Of a stretch of DNA of 50,441 bases, positions 1 through 10,794 are shown piece by piece; within the stretch, counting starts at the first letter, position 1; each line of letters opens with the position of its first letter. The stretch is taken from positions 1 through 50,441 of the forward strand of contig DXDR01000030.1 in the NCBI GenBank assembly GCA_019115385.1. Reading direction: 5' to 3'. The stretch is from Candidatus Mediterraneibacter avicola (GTDB lineage: Bacteria > Bacillota > Clostridia > Lachnospirales > Lachnospiraceae). The position numbers and the translations under genes were made by a program. Under the pieces are notes generated by a model, which ran no database searches, was not told the DNA's origin, and saw only the letters and a program-made list of their open reading frames with translations.

Positions 1-2
1 AT

Positions 3-605
3 GAGATTTTTTCTCTTCAAGAATTATTAGAAGTGCTGAAATGGAAGGTTAGTGATGAGATAAAAATCCAACTTATGTCCTTTACAAATCAGGCAATTTC
101 TATAATCAACGAGCACTATTCAACTAAAGTATGTATATACATTCTTGAAAATAATTTTTTGAAATCCGATTTACCGGAATTGCTGCAGTCATATGATAAT
201 TGGGATAAAGAAATGCAGGCTAAGATATATGCTTTAGCATTAGCATATATCTCCGACATAATAGCGGATCCCCAGAATGTCTCTTCTCAATTGAAGAACA
301 GATTGCTGTACTCTAGGGAACTGAATATTGAGAGTAGAATTGACTTGCTGATAGCGATGCTGTCCGACTTAGACATGGAATATGTAAAGCCTGTACTGGC
401 GGAATGGGGGTTCGATGATTATATTAAAATTTTCGATAACCGCAGCCGGCCTAGATTTGAAATCAGCCCGATTAGTAAGAAAATCCTGGAGGCATTTAAA
501 AAGAAGAGATGGATTCAAAATTATGAAGAGGATGGGAAAAAGCCCGGGCTTTATAAAATTATTAGAAGAAAAGTTCCTAAAGAATTACCAAAAGAATTAT
601 TGTAG
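3..605 (+). CDS. C-terminal part of an unrecognised protein (possibly a YobI-like NTPase tail)
   Basis: The reading frame is open from the left edge (base 3) to a stop at 603-605, so the gene starts outside the window and only about 200 C-terminal residues are visible. The part seen is mostly helical and lacks membrane segments. It ends in a small winged-helix-like stretch (ISPISKKILEAFKKKRWI, then a charged turn and GLYKIIRRK) and a Lys/Arg/Pro-rich tail. I do not recognise it with certainty. The pattern of short helices closing with a winged helix recalls the C-terminus of large YobI-like P-loop NTPases found in mobile and defence islands, but no NTPase motif lies in this fragment, so that is a guess. 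Base composition is clearly more AT-rich than the rest of the window, and the segment abuts a broken comEC, which suggests cargo of an inserted element. Confidence 0.6.
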   Translation, partial: EIFSLQELLEVLKWKVSDEIKIQLMSFTNQAISIINEHYSTKVCIYILENNFLKSDLPELLQSYDNWDKEMQAKIYALALAYISDIIADPQNVSSQLKNRLLYSRELNIESRIDLLIAMLSDLDMEYVKPVLAEWGFDDYIKIFDNRSRPRFEISPISKKILEAFKKKRWIQNYEEDGKKPGLYKIIRRKVPKELPKELL

Positions 606-672
606 CAATGCATTTGATTACGCCATTGATAATCAGAAAGGCGTACATTATCTACATATGTAAACGGTGTTA

Positions 673-758
673 AAATAGCTATTTTACGCTGGCTTTACAT
701 GGAACACATTATCAAAAATAGATGTGTATTGTGTGTAAAGCCTGTAAAATGGCTATTT
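673..758. repeat. Near-perfect inverted repeat, 673-699 against 734-758
   Basis: The left arm AAATAGCTATTTTAC + GCT + GGCTTTACA (673-699) and the reverse complement of the right arm AAATAGCCATTTTAC + A + GGCTTTACA (734-758) differ by one substitution and a two-base length difference. The arms are separated by 34 bases. The left arm also contains a perfect 16-base palindrome (671-686). The repeat lies between the stop of the foreign-looking reading frame and the point where comEC homology resumes. Paired recombinase or transposase binding sites near an element end would look like this. A long RNA hairpin is the other possibility. Confidence 0.75.
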
Positions 759-773
759 CCACTTTTTAAGTGG
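759..773. repeat. Perfect 6-bp hairpin next to the comEC junction
   Basis: CCACTT (759-764), loop TTT, AAGTGG (768-773). It sits 11 bases before the codon where comEC similarity resumes and directly follows the larger inverted repeat. Subterminal hairpins occur at the ends of some single-strand transposons, and short inverted repeats occur at recombinase core sites, but no transposase or integrase gene is visible to decide between them. Confidence 0.5.
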
Positions 774-2557
774 TGCCGAAAATTATCTCCGGGCTCCATA
801 TGTCTTTTATCGGATCCGGCATATACGGCATGCTCAGAAAGGCCGGACTGTCTTTTGCCGTCGCCGGGCTGTGCGGCGGCGGGATCCTGATCTTTTATAC
901 ACTGATGATAGGAGGGAGCGTATCAGCCGTACGCGCCCTGCTCATGTTTCTTATAAGGGCCGGGGCAGATGTGGCAGGAAGAGATTATGATCTGCCTACC
1001 AGTTTGGCTGCAGCGGCTGCCGTTACGGGAGCGTGGCAGCCGCTGTACCTGATGGACGCTGCGTATCAGCTCTCTTATGGGGCCATACTGGGGATCGCGC
1101 TTTTGACCCCTCTGTTTGAAGATATGATGGCCGGACAGAAAGCTGCCCGGCCGGATTCCTCTAAAAAGACAAAAAAGAAAGGCATAAAAGGGAAGATCGC
1201 AGGGAGAACCGCGGCGCTGGCGCAGCAGCTGACTGCGGGGGTTGCGGCCAGTCTGTCGGTCAGTATTTTTCTGATGGGTCCCCTTCTGTATTTTTATTTT
1301 GAAATCCCGCCATATTCTACGGTGCTGAATCTTGCAGTGATACCGGCCATGTCTCTGGTCATGGGAGCCGGTCTCCTCGGCTCCGTTCTTACTCTTTTGT
1401 GGGACGGCCTGGGAGGAATGGTTTTGACGATCTGTAAGGCGGTGCTTGCAGCATATGACGGTATATGCGCCACGGCAGGATATTTGCCGGGCAGCCGGTT
1501 TGTGACGGGACAGCCGTCTCCCCTGTGGCTGGCTGTGTATTATTGCGGATTGTTCCTGGTGTATCTGGTTTACCGGTGCATCAGGCATTGCCGGAAAAAA
1601 AGAGCTGCGGAGGGTATTCCAGAACCGGAAGAGCGCTCGTGGGCAGCAAGGCTCCCCGGAGCCGTACTGCTGTGTTTTGCAGCCTTTATGGCTGCGGCCT
1701 GCCGGTGGGACAGCTGCCATATGAACGGGATTCAGATTACCGTGCTGGATGTGGGACAGGGAGACGGCATCTTTGTCCGAAGTTGTTCCGGTAAGTCATA
1801 TTTTGTGGACGGCGGGAGCAGTGACGTCTCTTCTCCGGGGACATACAGAATCGAGCCGTTTCTTCTGGCGTCCGGCGCCGGAAGCCTGGAGTATGTATTT
1901 CTAACACACGGAGATGCGGATCATATAAACGGCATGGAAGAAATGCTGGAAGACCAGGAACTGGGCATTCGTATCAAAAATCTTGTCCTTCCTCCAAAAC
2001 CCTATATTGATGAAAAATTGTCCCGAATAGCGGGTATCGCCAGAAAGAACGGAACCCGGGTGATAACAATGGAACCCGGAGACAGTATCTGCGAGGAGGG
2101 CACAGGTCAGAAATTCGGCCTGACCTGTCTTGCGCCGGACCATTCTCTCCCTGACGGCACAGAAGGCAATGCGGCTTCCATGGTCCTTGAACTGTCATAT
2201 GGGGATTTTTCCATGCTGCTCACGGGAGATCTGGAGAAAGATGGAGAAAAGAGTCTGGTGGAAAGCGGGAACCTTAAACAGTGTACGGTTCTGAAGGCTG
2301 CCCATCACGGTTCCGGCTCTTCCGGGACGGAGGACTTTCTTGATATTGTCAGACCCTCCTGTGCGATCATATCTGCGGGCAGGGACAACCGGTACGGCCA
2401 TCCCCACCCTGAGACACTGGAACGGCTGGAAAAAGCGGGGTGTACGGTGTACTCCACCCAGGACTTCGGAGCCGTGTCTGTATGGACGGACGGAAGCCGG
2501 GTAAAGATCACCGGGTTCCATTCCCCGCCCGCGGATGGGAGGAAGAAGGGATTTTAA
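770..2557 (+). pseudogene. comEC: ComEC DNA-uptake channel, N-terminally truncated
   Basis: ComEC forms the inner-membrane channel that takes up single-stranded DNA in transformation. The visible 595 codons begin in the conserved ISGLH motif of the competence (membrane) domain. They continue through several hydrophobic helices (about residues 10-300) and end in a metallo-beta-lactamase-like domain with LDVGQGDG, THGDADHINGM, TGDLEKDGE, AAHHGSGSSG and the YGHPHP motif. Intact ComEC proteins are about 700-800 residues, so the N-terminal soluble domain and the first membrane helices, roughly 200 residues, are missing. Similarity begins at about 785, right after AT-rich foreign-looking DNA. The first possible starts (GTG at 770 and 773) have no ribosome-binding site. 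The remaining frame has no internal stop, which suggests a recent disruption or some residual use. Natural transformation through this gene is probably lost. Confidence 0.8.
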
Positions 2558-2604
2558 GCCGCCTCTTGTCAAAAAGGACAGGTTTCAGATATAATAGAGA
2601 AGTT

Positions 2605-3588
2605 ATGAAAAGTTTAAATGAAGATCTGAAGACAGGAAAATTTAAACAGATATATCTGCTGTACGGCTCTGAGGGCTATCTGAAAAAGCAGTACAAGGAG
2701 CGCTTTATAAAAGCCATGCTCCCGGAAGGCGATACGATGAACTATGCCTATTATGAGGGGAAAGGAACCGATATAAAGGAAGTGATCGATCTGTCAGAGA
2801 CGCTGCCTTTTTTTGCTCCGCGCCGTCTTGTTGTGTTCGAAAATACCGGCTTTTTTAAAAGTGGGGGGAATGATCTGGCCGATTATGTCAGAGAACTGCC
2901 GGAAACAACGTTTTATATTTTTATTGAAAGCGAGATCGACAAAAGAAGCAGACTGTACAAGACAGTAAAGACCAAAGGGCATATTGTGGAACTGGCCACG
3001 CAGGATGAAAATACGCTGAAGCGCTGGATACAGAGCATTTTAAAAAAGGAAGGGAAAAGCATGGCGGATGCCGACATCCTCTATTTTCTGAACAAAGTCG
3101 GCACAGATATGGAAAATATCCAGAAAGAACTGGAAAAACTGGTGTGTTATGCGCTGGAGCGCCAGACACTGGGAAGAGAGGATGTAGACGCGGTCTGTGT
3201 CACACAGATATCCAATCATATTTTTGATATGGTCAGCGCGGTCTCCGAGAAAAACCAGAGACGTGCGCTGGATCTTTATTATGAACTGCTGGCCCTGAAG
3301 GAGCCGCCCATGCGGATCCTGTTTCTGCTGACCAGACAGTACAGACTGTTATTTCATGTGAAATCCCTTGTACAGCAGGGGTACGGCAGAAAGGAGATCG
3401 CATCCAGGGCCGGCCTGCATCCTTTTGTGGTGGGGAAATATATGGATCAGTCAAAAAGGTTCCGGTTGGGAGAACTGCGTTCCGTAATGGAAGAAGGGGC
3501 GCGCATCGAACAGGATGTGAAAACGGGACTTCTGTCCGACAGTCTGGCGGTAGAGCTGTTTATCGTAAAATATTCCGCGAAAAGTTGA
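2605..3588 (+). CDS. holA: DNA polymerase III subunit delta
   Basis: The delta subunit is the wrench of the clamp-loader complex that opens the beta sliding clamp during replication. The 327-residue length is normal. The N-terminus has the family pattern ([13 protein letters not shown] near residue 15, the degenerate P-loop region of the AAA+ fold), then [17 protein letters not shown], and a C-terminal helical collar domain around [22 protein letters not shown]. The ATG at 2605 is chosen because family similarity starts there, although the frame stays open upstream into comEC; its ribosome site is weak (AGAG). The comEC-holA-lepA order is common in Clostridia. Its stop lies 44 bases before the lepA start. 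Confidence 0.93.
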   Translation: MKSLNEDLKTGKFKQIYLLYGSEGYLKKQYKERFIKAMLPEGDTMNYAYYEGKGTDIKEVIDLSETLPFFAPRRLVVFENTGFFKSGGNDLADYVRELPETTFYIFIESEIDKRSRLYKTVKTKGHIVELATQDENTLKRWIQSILKKEGKSMADADILYFLNKVGTDMENIQKELEKLVCYALERQTLGREDVDAVCVTQISNHIFDMVSAVSEKNQRRALDLYYELLALKEPPMRILFLLTRQYRLLFHVKSLVQQGYGRKEIASRAGLHPFVVGKYMDQSKRFRLGELRSVMEEGARIEQDVKTGLLSDSLAVELFIVKYSAKS

Positions 3589-3632
3589 CGGAGCTGTTTC
3601 AGGATAAAAATGAGGTAATTGGAGGAAGAAAA

Positions 3633-5447
3633 GTGTCAGTTATAGATCAGAGCAGAATAAGAAATTTTTGTATTATCGCACATATCGATCATGGTAAATC
3701 CACTCTGGCGGACCGTATCATAGAGATGACGGGTCTTCTGACCAGCAGAGAGATGCAGGCTCAGGTTCTGGATAATATGGAACTGGAACGGGAGCGGGGG
3801 ATCACGATCAAAGCCCAGGCGGTCCGCACGGTATACAGAGCGGACGACGGGGAGGAGTATATATTCAACCTGATCGACACCCCGGGGCATGTGGATTTTA
3901 ACTACGAAGTGTCCAGAAGCCTGGCGGCCTGCGACGGAGCGATCCTTGTTGTGGATGCAGCCCAGGGCGTGGAGGCGCAGACTCTTGCAAATGTATATCT
4001 TGCATTGGATCATGACCTGGATGTAATGCCTGTGATCAATAAGATCGACCTGCCCAGCGCGGAGCCGGACCGGGTGAAAGAGGAGATAGAGGACGTGATC
4101 GGCATTGACGCCGAAGACGCTCCGCTGATCTCCGCAAAAACAGGAGAGAATGTTCATGACGTGCTGGAGCAGATCGTAAAAAAGATTCCCGCTCCGGGCG
4201 GAGATCCGTCCGCACCGCTCCAGGCTCTTATTTTTGATTCAAAATATGATTCTTACAAGGGCGTTATCGTGTTCTGCCGGATTAAAGAAGGAACGGTGAA
4301 AAAAGGCACGCCGATGCTTATGATGGCTACCGGAGCAAAAGCCGAAGTGGTGGAAGTGGGGACATTTGGCGCCGGACAGTTTATTCCCTGCGATGAACTT
4401 AGCGCAGGTATGGTAGGCTATATTACAGCAAGCCTTAAAAATGTAAAGGAAACCCGAGTTGGAGATACGATCACAAACGCAGAGCATCCCTGCAGCGAGC
4501 CCCTGCCCGGGTATAAGAAAGTCAATCCCATGGTCTACTGTGGCCTTTATCCGGCGGACGGCGCGAAATACCCGGATTTAAGAGACGCGCTGGAAAAGCT
4601 GCAGCTAAACGATGCGGCTCTTCAGTTTGAAGCGGAGACCTCAGTTGCGCTTGGATTTGGATTCCGCTGTGGATTTCTGGGGCTTCTTCACCTTGAGATC
4701 ATCCAGGAGCGTCTGGAGAGAGAGTATAACCTGGATCTTGTCACAACCGCCCCCAGCGTAATCTATAAGATACACAAGACAAACGGAGAGGTCGTAGATC
4801 TGACCAATCCGACGAATATGCCGGATCCGGCGGAAATCGACTATATGGAAGAGCCAATGGTAAAAGCGGAGATCATGGTAACGTCTGAGTATATCGGCGC
4901 TATCATGGATCTGTGCCAGGAGCGCCGAGGTATCTACCAGAGCATGGAATATATTGAAGAAAAGCGTGCTGTACTCCATTATCATCTGCCCCTGAACGAG
5001 ATTATCTATGATTTCTTTGATGCGTTGAAGTCCAGATCAAGAGGCTATGCATCTTTTGATTACGAGATGATGGGATATCAGAGATCAGAGCTTGTCAAGC
5101 TGGATATCCTTATCAATAAAGAAGAGGTAGATGCCCTTTCTTTCATCGTTTTTGCGGGAAGCGCTTACGACAGAGGCAGAAGGATGTGCGAGAAGTTAAA
5201 AGCAGAGATACCCAGACAGCTGTTTGAGATTCCGATTCAGGCGGCCATCGGCAGCAAGATCATTGCCAGGGAAACGGTCAAGGCGATGAGGAAAGATGTG
5301 CTGGCGAAGTGTTACGGCGGAGATATTTCGCGTAAGAAGAAGCTGCTCGAGAAGCAGAAAGAAGGAAAGAAACGGATGCGCCAGGTTGGAAATGTAGAAA
5401 TTCCGCAGAAGGCGTTTATGAGCGTGTTAAAGCTGGATGACGACTGA
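3633..5447 (+). CDS. lepA: Elongation factor 4 (LepA) GTPase
   Basis: Ribosome-associated GTPase that back-translocates or otherwise remodels stalled ribosomes. The 604 residues carry the G1 loop AHIDHGKST (16-24), switch I RGITIK (55-60), DTPGHVDF (82-89) and NKIDLP. EF-G-like domains follow, then the LepA-specific C-terminal domain with [20 protein letters not shown] and the basic end [20 protein letters not shown]. The start is the GTG at 3633, preceded by GGAGGAAG (3621-3628). The frame stays open further upstream into holA, but family similarity begins at [18 protein letters not shown]. Its stop lies 16 bases before the chosen hemW start. Confidence 0.97.
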   Translation: MSVIDQSRIRNFCIIAHIDHGKSTLADRIIEMTGLLTSREMQAQVLDNMELERERGITIKAQAVRTVYRADDGEEYIFNLIDTPGHVDFNYEVSRSLAACDGAILVVDAAQGVEAQTLANVYLALDHDLDVMPVINKIDLPSAEPDRVKEEIEDVIGIDAEDAPLISAKTGENVHDVLEQIVKKIPAPGGDPSAPLQALIFDSKYDSYKGVIVFCRIKEGTVKKGTPMLMMATGAKAEVVEVGTFGAGQFIPCDELSAGMVGYITASLKNVKETRVGDTITNAEHPCSEPLPGYKKVNPMVYCGLYPADGAKYPDLRDALEKLQLNDAALQFEAETSVALGFGFRCGFLGLLHLEIIQERLEREYNLDLVTTAPSVIYKIHKTNGEVVDLTNPTNMPDPAEIDYMEEPMVKAEIMVTSEYIGAIMDLCQERRGIYQSMEYIEEKRAVLHYHLPLNEIIYDFFDALKSRSRGYASFDYEMMGYQRSELVKLDILINKEEVDALSFIVFAGSAYDRGRRMCEKLKAEIPRQLFEIPIQAAIGSKIIARETVKAMRKDVLAKCYGGDISRKKKLLEKQKEGKKRMRQVGNVEIPQKAFMSVLKLDDD

Positions 5448-5463
5448 TACAACGGAGCAGTGT

Positions 5464-6717
5464 ATGAAAAACAAGAAAGAACTGGAACTATATGTGCACA
5501 TCCCGTTTTGTGTAAAGAAGTGTGCATACTGTGATTTTTTGTCCGCTCCCGCCTCCGGGCGGGAACGGACCGCTTATGTGGACGCTCTGACCAGAGAAAT
5601 CAGGAGCAGAAAAAACGATTATGGTGATTACCGCGTGAGCACGATATTCCTGGGCGGCGGCACCCCTTCAATTTTGGCAGGGGATGACACCGCCCGTATT
5701 TTTCGCGCTCTTTATGAAAGCTTCCGCATCTCAGGCAATGCTGAGATCACCATGGAGGTAAATCCGGGAACCGTGTCCGAGGAGAAAGCCGCGGCGTGGA
5801 AAACCTGCGGCGTCAACCGGCTGAGTATCGGGCTTCAGTCTGTAAACGATGAAGAACTGCAGATGCTCGGACGCATCCACACATACCGGGAATTCCTGAA
5901 TACATGGAAACTGGTGCGCAGGGAAGGGTTTGAAAATATAAATATCGATCTGATCTCAGCCATTCCAGGACAGAGTTTAAAAAGCTGGGAGGAGACGCTC
6001 CGCATAACGGCAGGATTAAACCCGGAACATATCTCCGCGTACAGCCTGATCGTGGAAGAGGGAACTCCCTTCTACGAGAGGTATGGGGAGAAAGAAAGTA
6101 CAGGGGCATCTTTCTGTAAAACTCATCCTATGCCGCCGCTTCCCGACGAGGATACAGAGCGTGAGATATACAAGGCCACGGAGAAGATCCTGGCAGAATT
6201 CGGCTACCATCGATATGAAATATCTAATTATTCGAAAAGCGGGTATGAATGCCGCCATAATCTCGGCTACTGGGAGAGAAAAGAATATCTGGGACTCGGG
6301 CTGGGCGCCTCGTCCCTGATCGGCGGATGCCGGTTCCATAATACCGCCGATATGGAAAAGTATATGGAAATATGTACGACCTGCTCTGCGGCGGAACATA
6401 GATGTAGATCTGGTGATGCCGGAGACCGGAAAAATATCCGAAGAGATACAGATGTTACAGAACTCAGTGAAGATATCGAAAATCTGACCACCGAAGATCA
6501 GATGGAAGAATTTATGTTCCTCGGCCTTCGGAAGATGGAGGGCATTTCTGAAAAAGACTTTTATGAGGCATTTGGAAGAAATATCAGAGAAGTGTACGGA
6601 TTGCAGCTGAAAAAACTGGAAGAACAGAAACTGATCGAATGCCGCCGCAAAAGAGTAAGGCTGACAGAGCGAGGAATCGATGTCAGCAATTATGTGTTCA
6701 GTGAGTTTATCTTTTAG
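5464..6717 (+). CDS. hemW: Heme chaperone HemW (radical SAM)
   Basis: HemW-type protein, formerly often annotated as oxygen-independent coproporphyrinogen III oxidase; the family binds heme and passes it to apoproteins. Residues 10-25 carry the radical-SAM cluster motif HIPFCVKKCAYCDF (Cys16, Cys20, Cys23), followed by the SAM-binding glycine motif FLGGGTPSIL and NPGTV. The C-terminal HemW domain shows EDQMEEFMFLGLR. The ATG at 5464 has GGAG six bases upstream (5454-5457). An in-frame ATG at 5437 would overlap lepA and has no better site. About 25-30 extra residues with three cysteines sit near residues 300-330, where most homologues have a short loop. A HemN oxidase role is less likely because the length and neighbours fit HemW. 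Confidence 0.93.
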   Translation: MKNKKELELYVHIPFCVKKCAYCDFLSAPASGRERTAYVDALTREIRSRKNDYGDYRVSTIFLGGGTPSILAGDDTARIFRALYESFRISGNAEITMEVNPGTVSEEKAAAWKTCGVNRLSIGLQSVNDEELQMLGRIHTYREFLNTWKLVRREGFENINIDLISAIPGQSLKSWEETLRITAGLNPEHISAYSLIVEEGTPFYERYGEKESTGASFCKTHPMPPLPDEDTEREIYKATEKILAEFGYHRYEISNYSKSGYECRHNLGYWERKEYLGLGLGASSLIGGCRFHNTADMEKYMEICTTCSAAEHRCRSGDAGDRKNIRRDTDVTELSEDIENLTTEDQMEEFMFLGLRKMEGISEKDFYEAFGRNIREVYGLQLKKLEEQKLIECRRKRVRLTERGIDVSNYVFSEFIF

Positions 6718-6762
6718 CAGCTGAACTGCTACATTATTTCAATAAAAAATGTATAAACATGG

Positions 6763-6791
6763 TTGACAAACCGAAAAGTGAGTGCTATCTT
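6763..6791 (+). promoter_or_regulatory. SigA-type promoter of the hrcA operon
   Basis: TTGACA (6763-6768), a 17-base spacer and TATCTT (6786-6791) match a vegetative promoter with a perfect -35. A solitary CIRCE half, GAGTGCTA (6780-6787), overlaps the start of the -10 box. The full CIRCE operator begins 16 bases further on. Confidence 0.75.
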
Positions 6792-6806
6792 AATATACGG
6801 AAGGTG

Positions 6807-6833
6807 TTAGCACTCAAAACAAGGGAGTGCTAA
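6807..6833 (+). promoter_or_regulatory. CIRCE operator (HrcA binding site)
   Basis: TTAGCACTC (6807-6815), nine bases, then GAGTGCTAA (6825-6833): a perfect match to the CIRCE consensus. It lies just after the promoter and 23 bases before the hrcA start, so HrcA is expected to repress the whole heat-shock operon by binding here. Confidence 0.97.
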
Positions 6834-6855
6834 TAGCGAGAAGGGAGGGAATGCA

Positions 6856-7905
6856 GTGGCAGTCGATACTTCGTTAAGCGAAAGAAAACTTATCATATTG
6901 AAGGCTATCATTCAGAACTACCTTGAGACCGGAGAACCGGTCGGCTCGCGGACTCTTTCAAAATATACGGAATTGAATCTCAGTTCTGCGACGATCCGAA
7001 ATGAGATGGCGGATCTGGAGGATCTTGGATACATTTTCCAGCCGCACACTTCTGCAGGCCGTATCCCTTCGGATAAAGGATACCGGCTGTATGTGGATAT
7101 GCTGATGGAGGACAAAGAAGAGGAAATCACAAAACGCGAGAACGCCATGCTTGAGAAAGCTGACAAGGTCGAAAAAGTGCTGCAGCAGGCGGCAAAAGTG
7201 CTTGCGTCCAACACAAATTATGCGACCATGGTGTCCGCTCCGGTCAACAGCCGGAACACGCTGAAATTTATCCAGCTCTCACAAGTGGATGCAGAACAGG
7301 TCGTGGCAGTTATCGTGCTTGGAGGAAATGTGATCAAGAATAAGATCATTGAAGTCGGCGAAACATTAAGTAATGAGACACTGCTTAAGCTGAATATGCT
7401 TCTGAACACGACGCTTAACGGCATGCCGATCGATCAGATCACTCTGGGACTGATCGCAAGGCTCAAAGAACAGGCGGGGATCCACAGCGAGGTGGTCGGC
7501 CATGTGCTGGACGCAGTGGCAGAGATCATACATGTGGATGACGATATGAAGATCTACACAAGCGGAGCCACGAACATCTTCAAGTATCCGGAACTCAGCG
7601 ACAAGCAGAGCGCTCAGGAGATCATAAGTGCATTTGAGGAGAAGCAGCAGCTTGAGGAATTGGTTACAGAAACTCTTGCCAGCGAGAACAACCATGGAAT
7701 ACAGGTTTACATCGGTGACGAAGCGCCGGTGAAAACGATGAAGGACTGCAGTGTGGTGACAGCCACATACGAGTTGGGCGAGGGGATGAAAGGAACGATC
7801 GGCATCATTGGCCCGAAGCGGATGGATTATGAACATGTCATGAAGACGCTGAAGACTCTCCAGGGAGAGTTGGACGCGATTTACAATAAAAATCCGAAAG
7901 AATAG
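6856..7905 (+). CDS. hrcA: Heat-inducible transcription repressor HrcA
   Basis: Repressor that binds CIRCE and shuts off chaperone genes when GroEL is free. The 349 residues start with a winged-helix DNA-binding domain (SERKLIILKAIIQNYLETGE, then the recognition region LSSATIRNEMADLEDLGYI and QPHTSAGRIPSDKGYR). A GAF-like domain with an inserted dimerisation segment follows. The GTG start at 6856 has GGGAGGG (6843-6849) at a good distance; the ATG at 6851 is out of frame. It is first in hrcA-grpE-dnaK-dnaJ and lies just after a perfect CIRCE, so autoregulation is expected. Confidence 0.97.
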   Translation: MAVDTSLSERKLIILKAIIQNYLETGEPVGSRTLSKYTELNLSSATIRNEMADLEDLGYIFQPHTSAGRIPSDKGYRLYVDMLMEDKEEEITKRENAMLEKADKVEKVLQQAAKVLASNTNYATMVSAPVNSRNTLKFIQLSQVDAEQVVAVIVLGGNVIKNKIIEVGETLSNETLLKLNMLLNTTLNGMPIDQITLGLIARLKEQAGIHSEVVGHVLDAVAEIIHVDDDMKIYTSGATNIFKYPELSDKQSAQEIISAFEEKQQLEELVTETLASENNHGIQVYIGDEAPVKTMKDCSVVTATYELGEGMKGTIGIIGPKRMDYEHVMKTLKTLQGELDAIYNKNPKE

Positions 7906-7920
7906 GAAGGTAGAAAGCTG

Positions 7921-8634
7921 GTGAGTGACAAGATGAGCAAAGAAGATATGGTAAAGGAAGCCGTAGAAGAGGCAAAAGCAAAAGCTGCTGCAGATGCAGA
8001 AAGCGATGAGCAGTCAAAGGCTGCCGGGGAAGTTTCGGAGGAAACGTCCGAAGCCGGGGAAGCTGCCCCGGAGGAAGACGAGACCGTCGAAGAACAGGAG
8101 GACGCGGCGGAGACAGAAGCGGAAAATGCAGATCCTGCCGATGAAAAGGACTCTAGATCAGAGAAAAAGAAGCTTTTCGGAAAAAAGAACAAGAAAGATA
8201 AAAAAGACGAGAAGATTGATGAGCTTACCGATCGTCTTACCCGTCAGATGGCAGAGTTCGATAACTTCCGCAAACGTACAGAAAAGGAAAAATCCCAAAT
8301 GTACGAGATAGGAGCGAAAGATATCATAGAAAAGATCCTGCCGGTGGTTGACAATTTTGAGAGAGGATTGGCCTCCATGCCGGAAGATGAAAAAGCCACC
8401 CCCTTTGCAGAGGGAATGGAAAAGATCTACAAACAGTTCATGACAACACTGGAGGGGATCGGAGTAAAACCGATCGAGGCAGTGGGCCAGGAATTCAACC
8501 CGGATTTCCACAATGCAGTGATGCATGTGGAGGACGAGGAACTGGGTGAGAACATCATCACAGAGGAATTCCAGAAAGGCTATATGTACCGTGACAGCGT
8601 CGTGAGACACAGCATGGTAAAAGTGGCAAATTGA
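7921..8634 (+). CDS. grpE: Nucleotide exchange factor GrpE
   Basis: Exchange factor that releases ADP from DnaK. Of 237 residues, about the first 80 are a disordered Glu/Ala/Asp-rich tail. A basic patch (KKKLFGKKNKKDKKDEK) and the long dimerising coiled coil follow. The conserved core LTRQMAEFDNFRKRTEKEK, ILPVVDNFERGL and the beta domain with GQEFNPDFHNAVMH and GYMYRDSVVRHSMVKV end the protein. The GTG at 7921 is preceded by GGAAGG at ten bases; an in-frame ATG at 7933 is the alternative. The acidic tail is longer than in many homologues. Confidence 0.95.
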   Translation: MSDKMSKEDMVKEAVEEAKAKAAADAESDEQSKAAGEVSEETSEAGEAAPEEDETVEEQEDAAETEAENADPADEKDSRSEKKKLFGKKNKKDKKDEKIDELTDRLTRQMAEFDNFRKRTEKEKSQMYEIGAKDIIEKILPVVDNFERGLASMPEDEKATPFAEGMEKIYKQFMTTLEGIGVKPIEAVGQEFNPDFHNAVMHVEDEELGENIITEEFQKGYMYRDSVVRHSMVKVAN

Positions 8635-10658
<2,024 letters not shown>

Positions 10659-10735
10659 ATTCCCGTTCACGGCTGTGAGATGTGAATAGAGCACAGGGAA
10701 TCTTCCCATTGTTTCATGATAGGAATAAGAAAAAT

Positions 10736-10770
10736 TCTACGGAACCACTGGGTGGTTTCGTAGATTTTTT
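10736..10770 (+). terminator. Terminator/attenuator between dnaK and dnaJ
   Basis: TCTACGGAACCAC (10736-10748) pairs with GTGGTTTCGTAGA (10752-10764) over a three-base loop, followed by six Ts (10765-10770). This is a good rho-independent terminator. dnaJ lies only 24 bases beyond with no clear promoter of its own, so partial read-through is likely. Confidence 0.85.
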
Positions 10771-10794
10771 CGTGAAAGGTAGAGTATTCAAGTT

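Noticed and set aside
923-1720. Long open frame on the minus strand opposite comEC
   Set aside because: It has no recognisable domain or ribosome site, and the plus strand clearly encodes ComEC; the frame is a by-product of codon bias.
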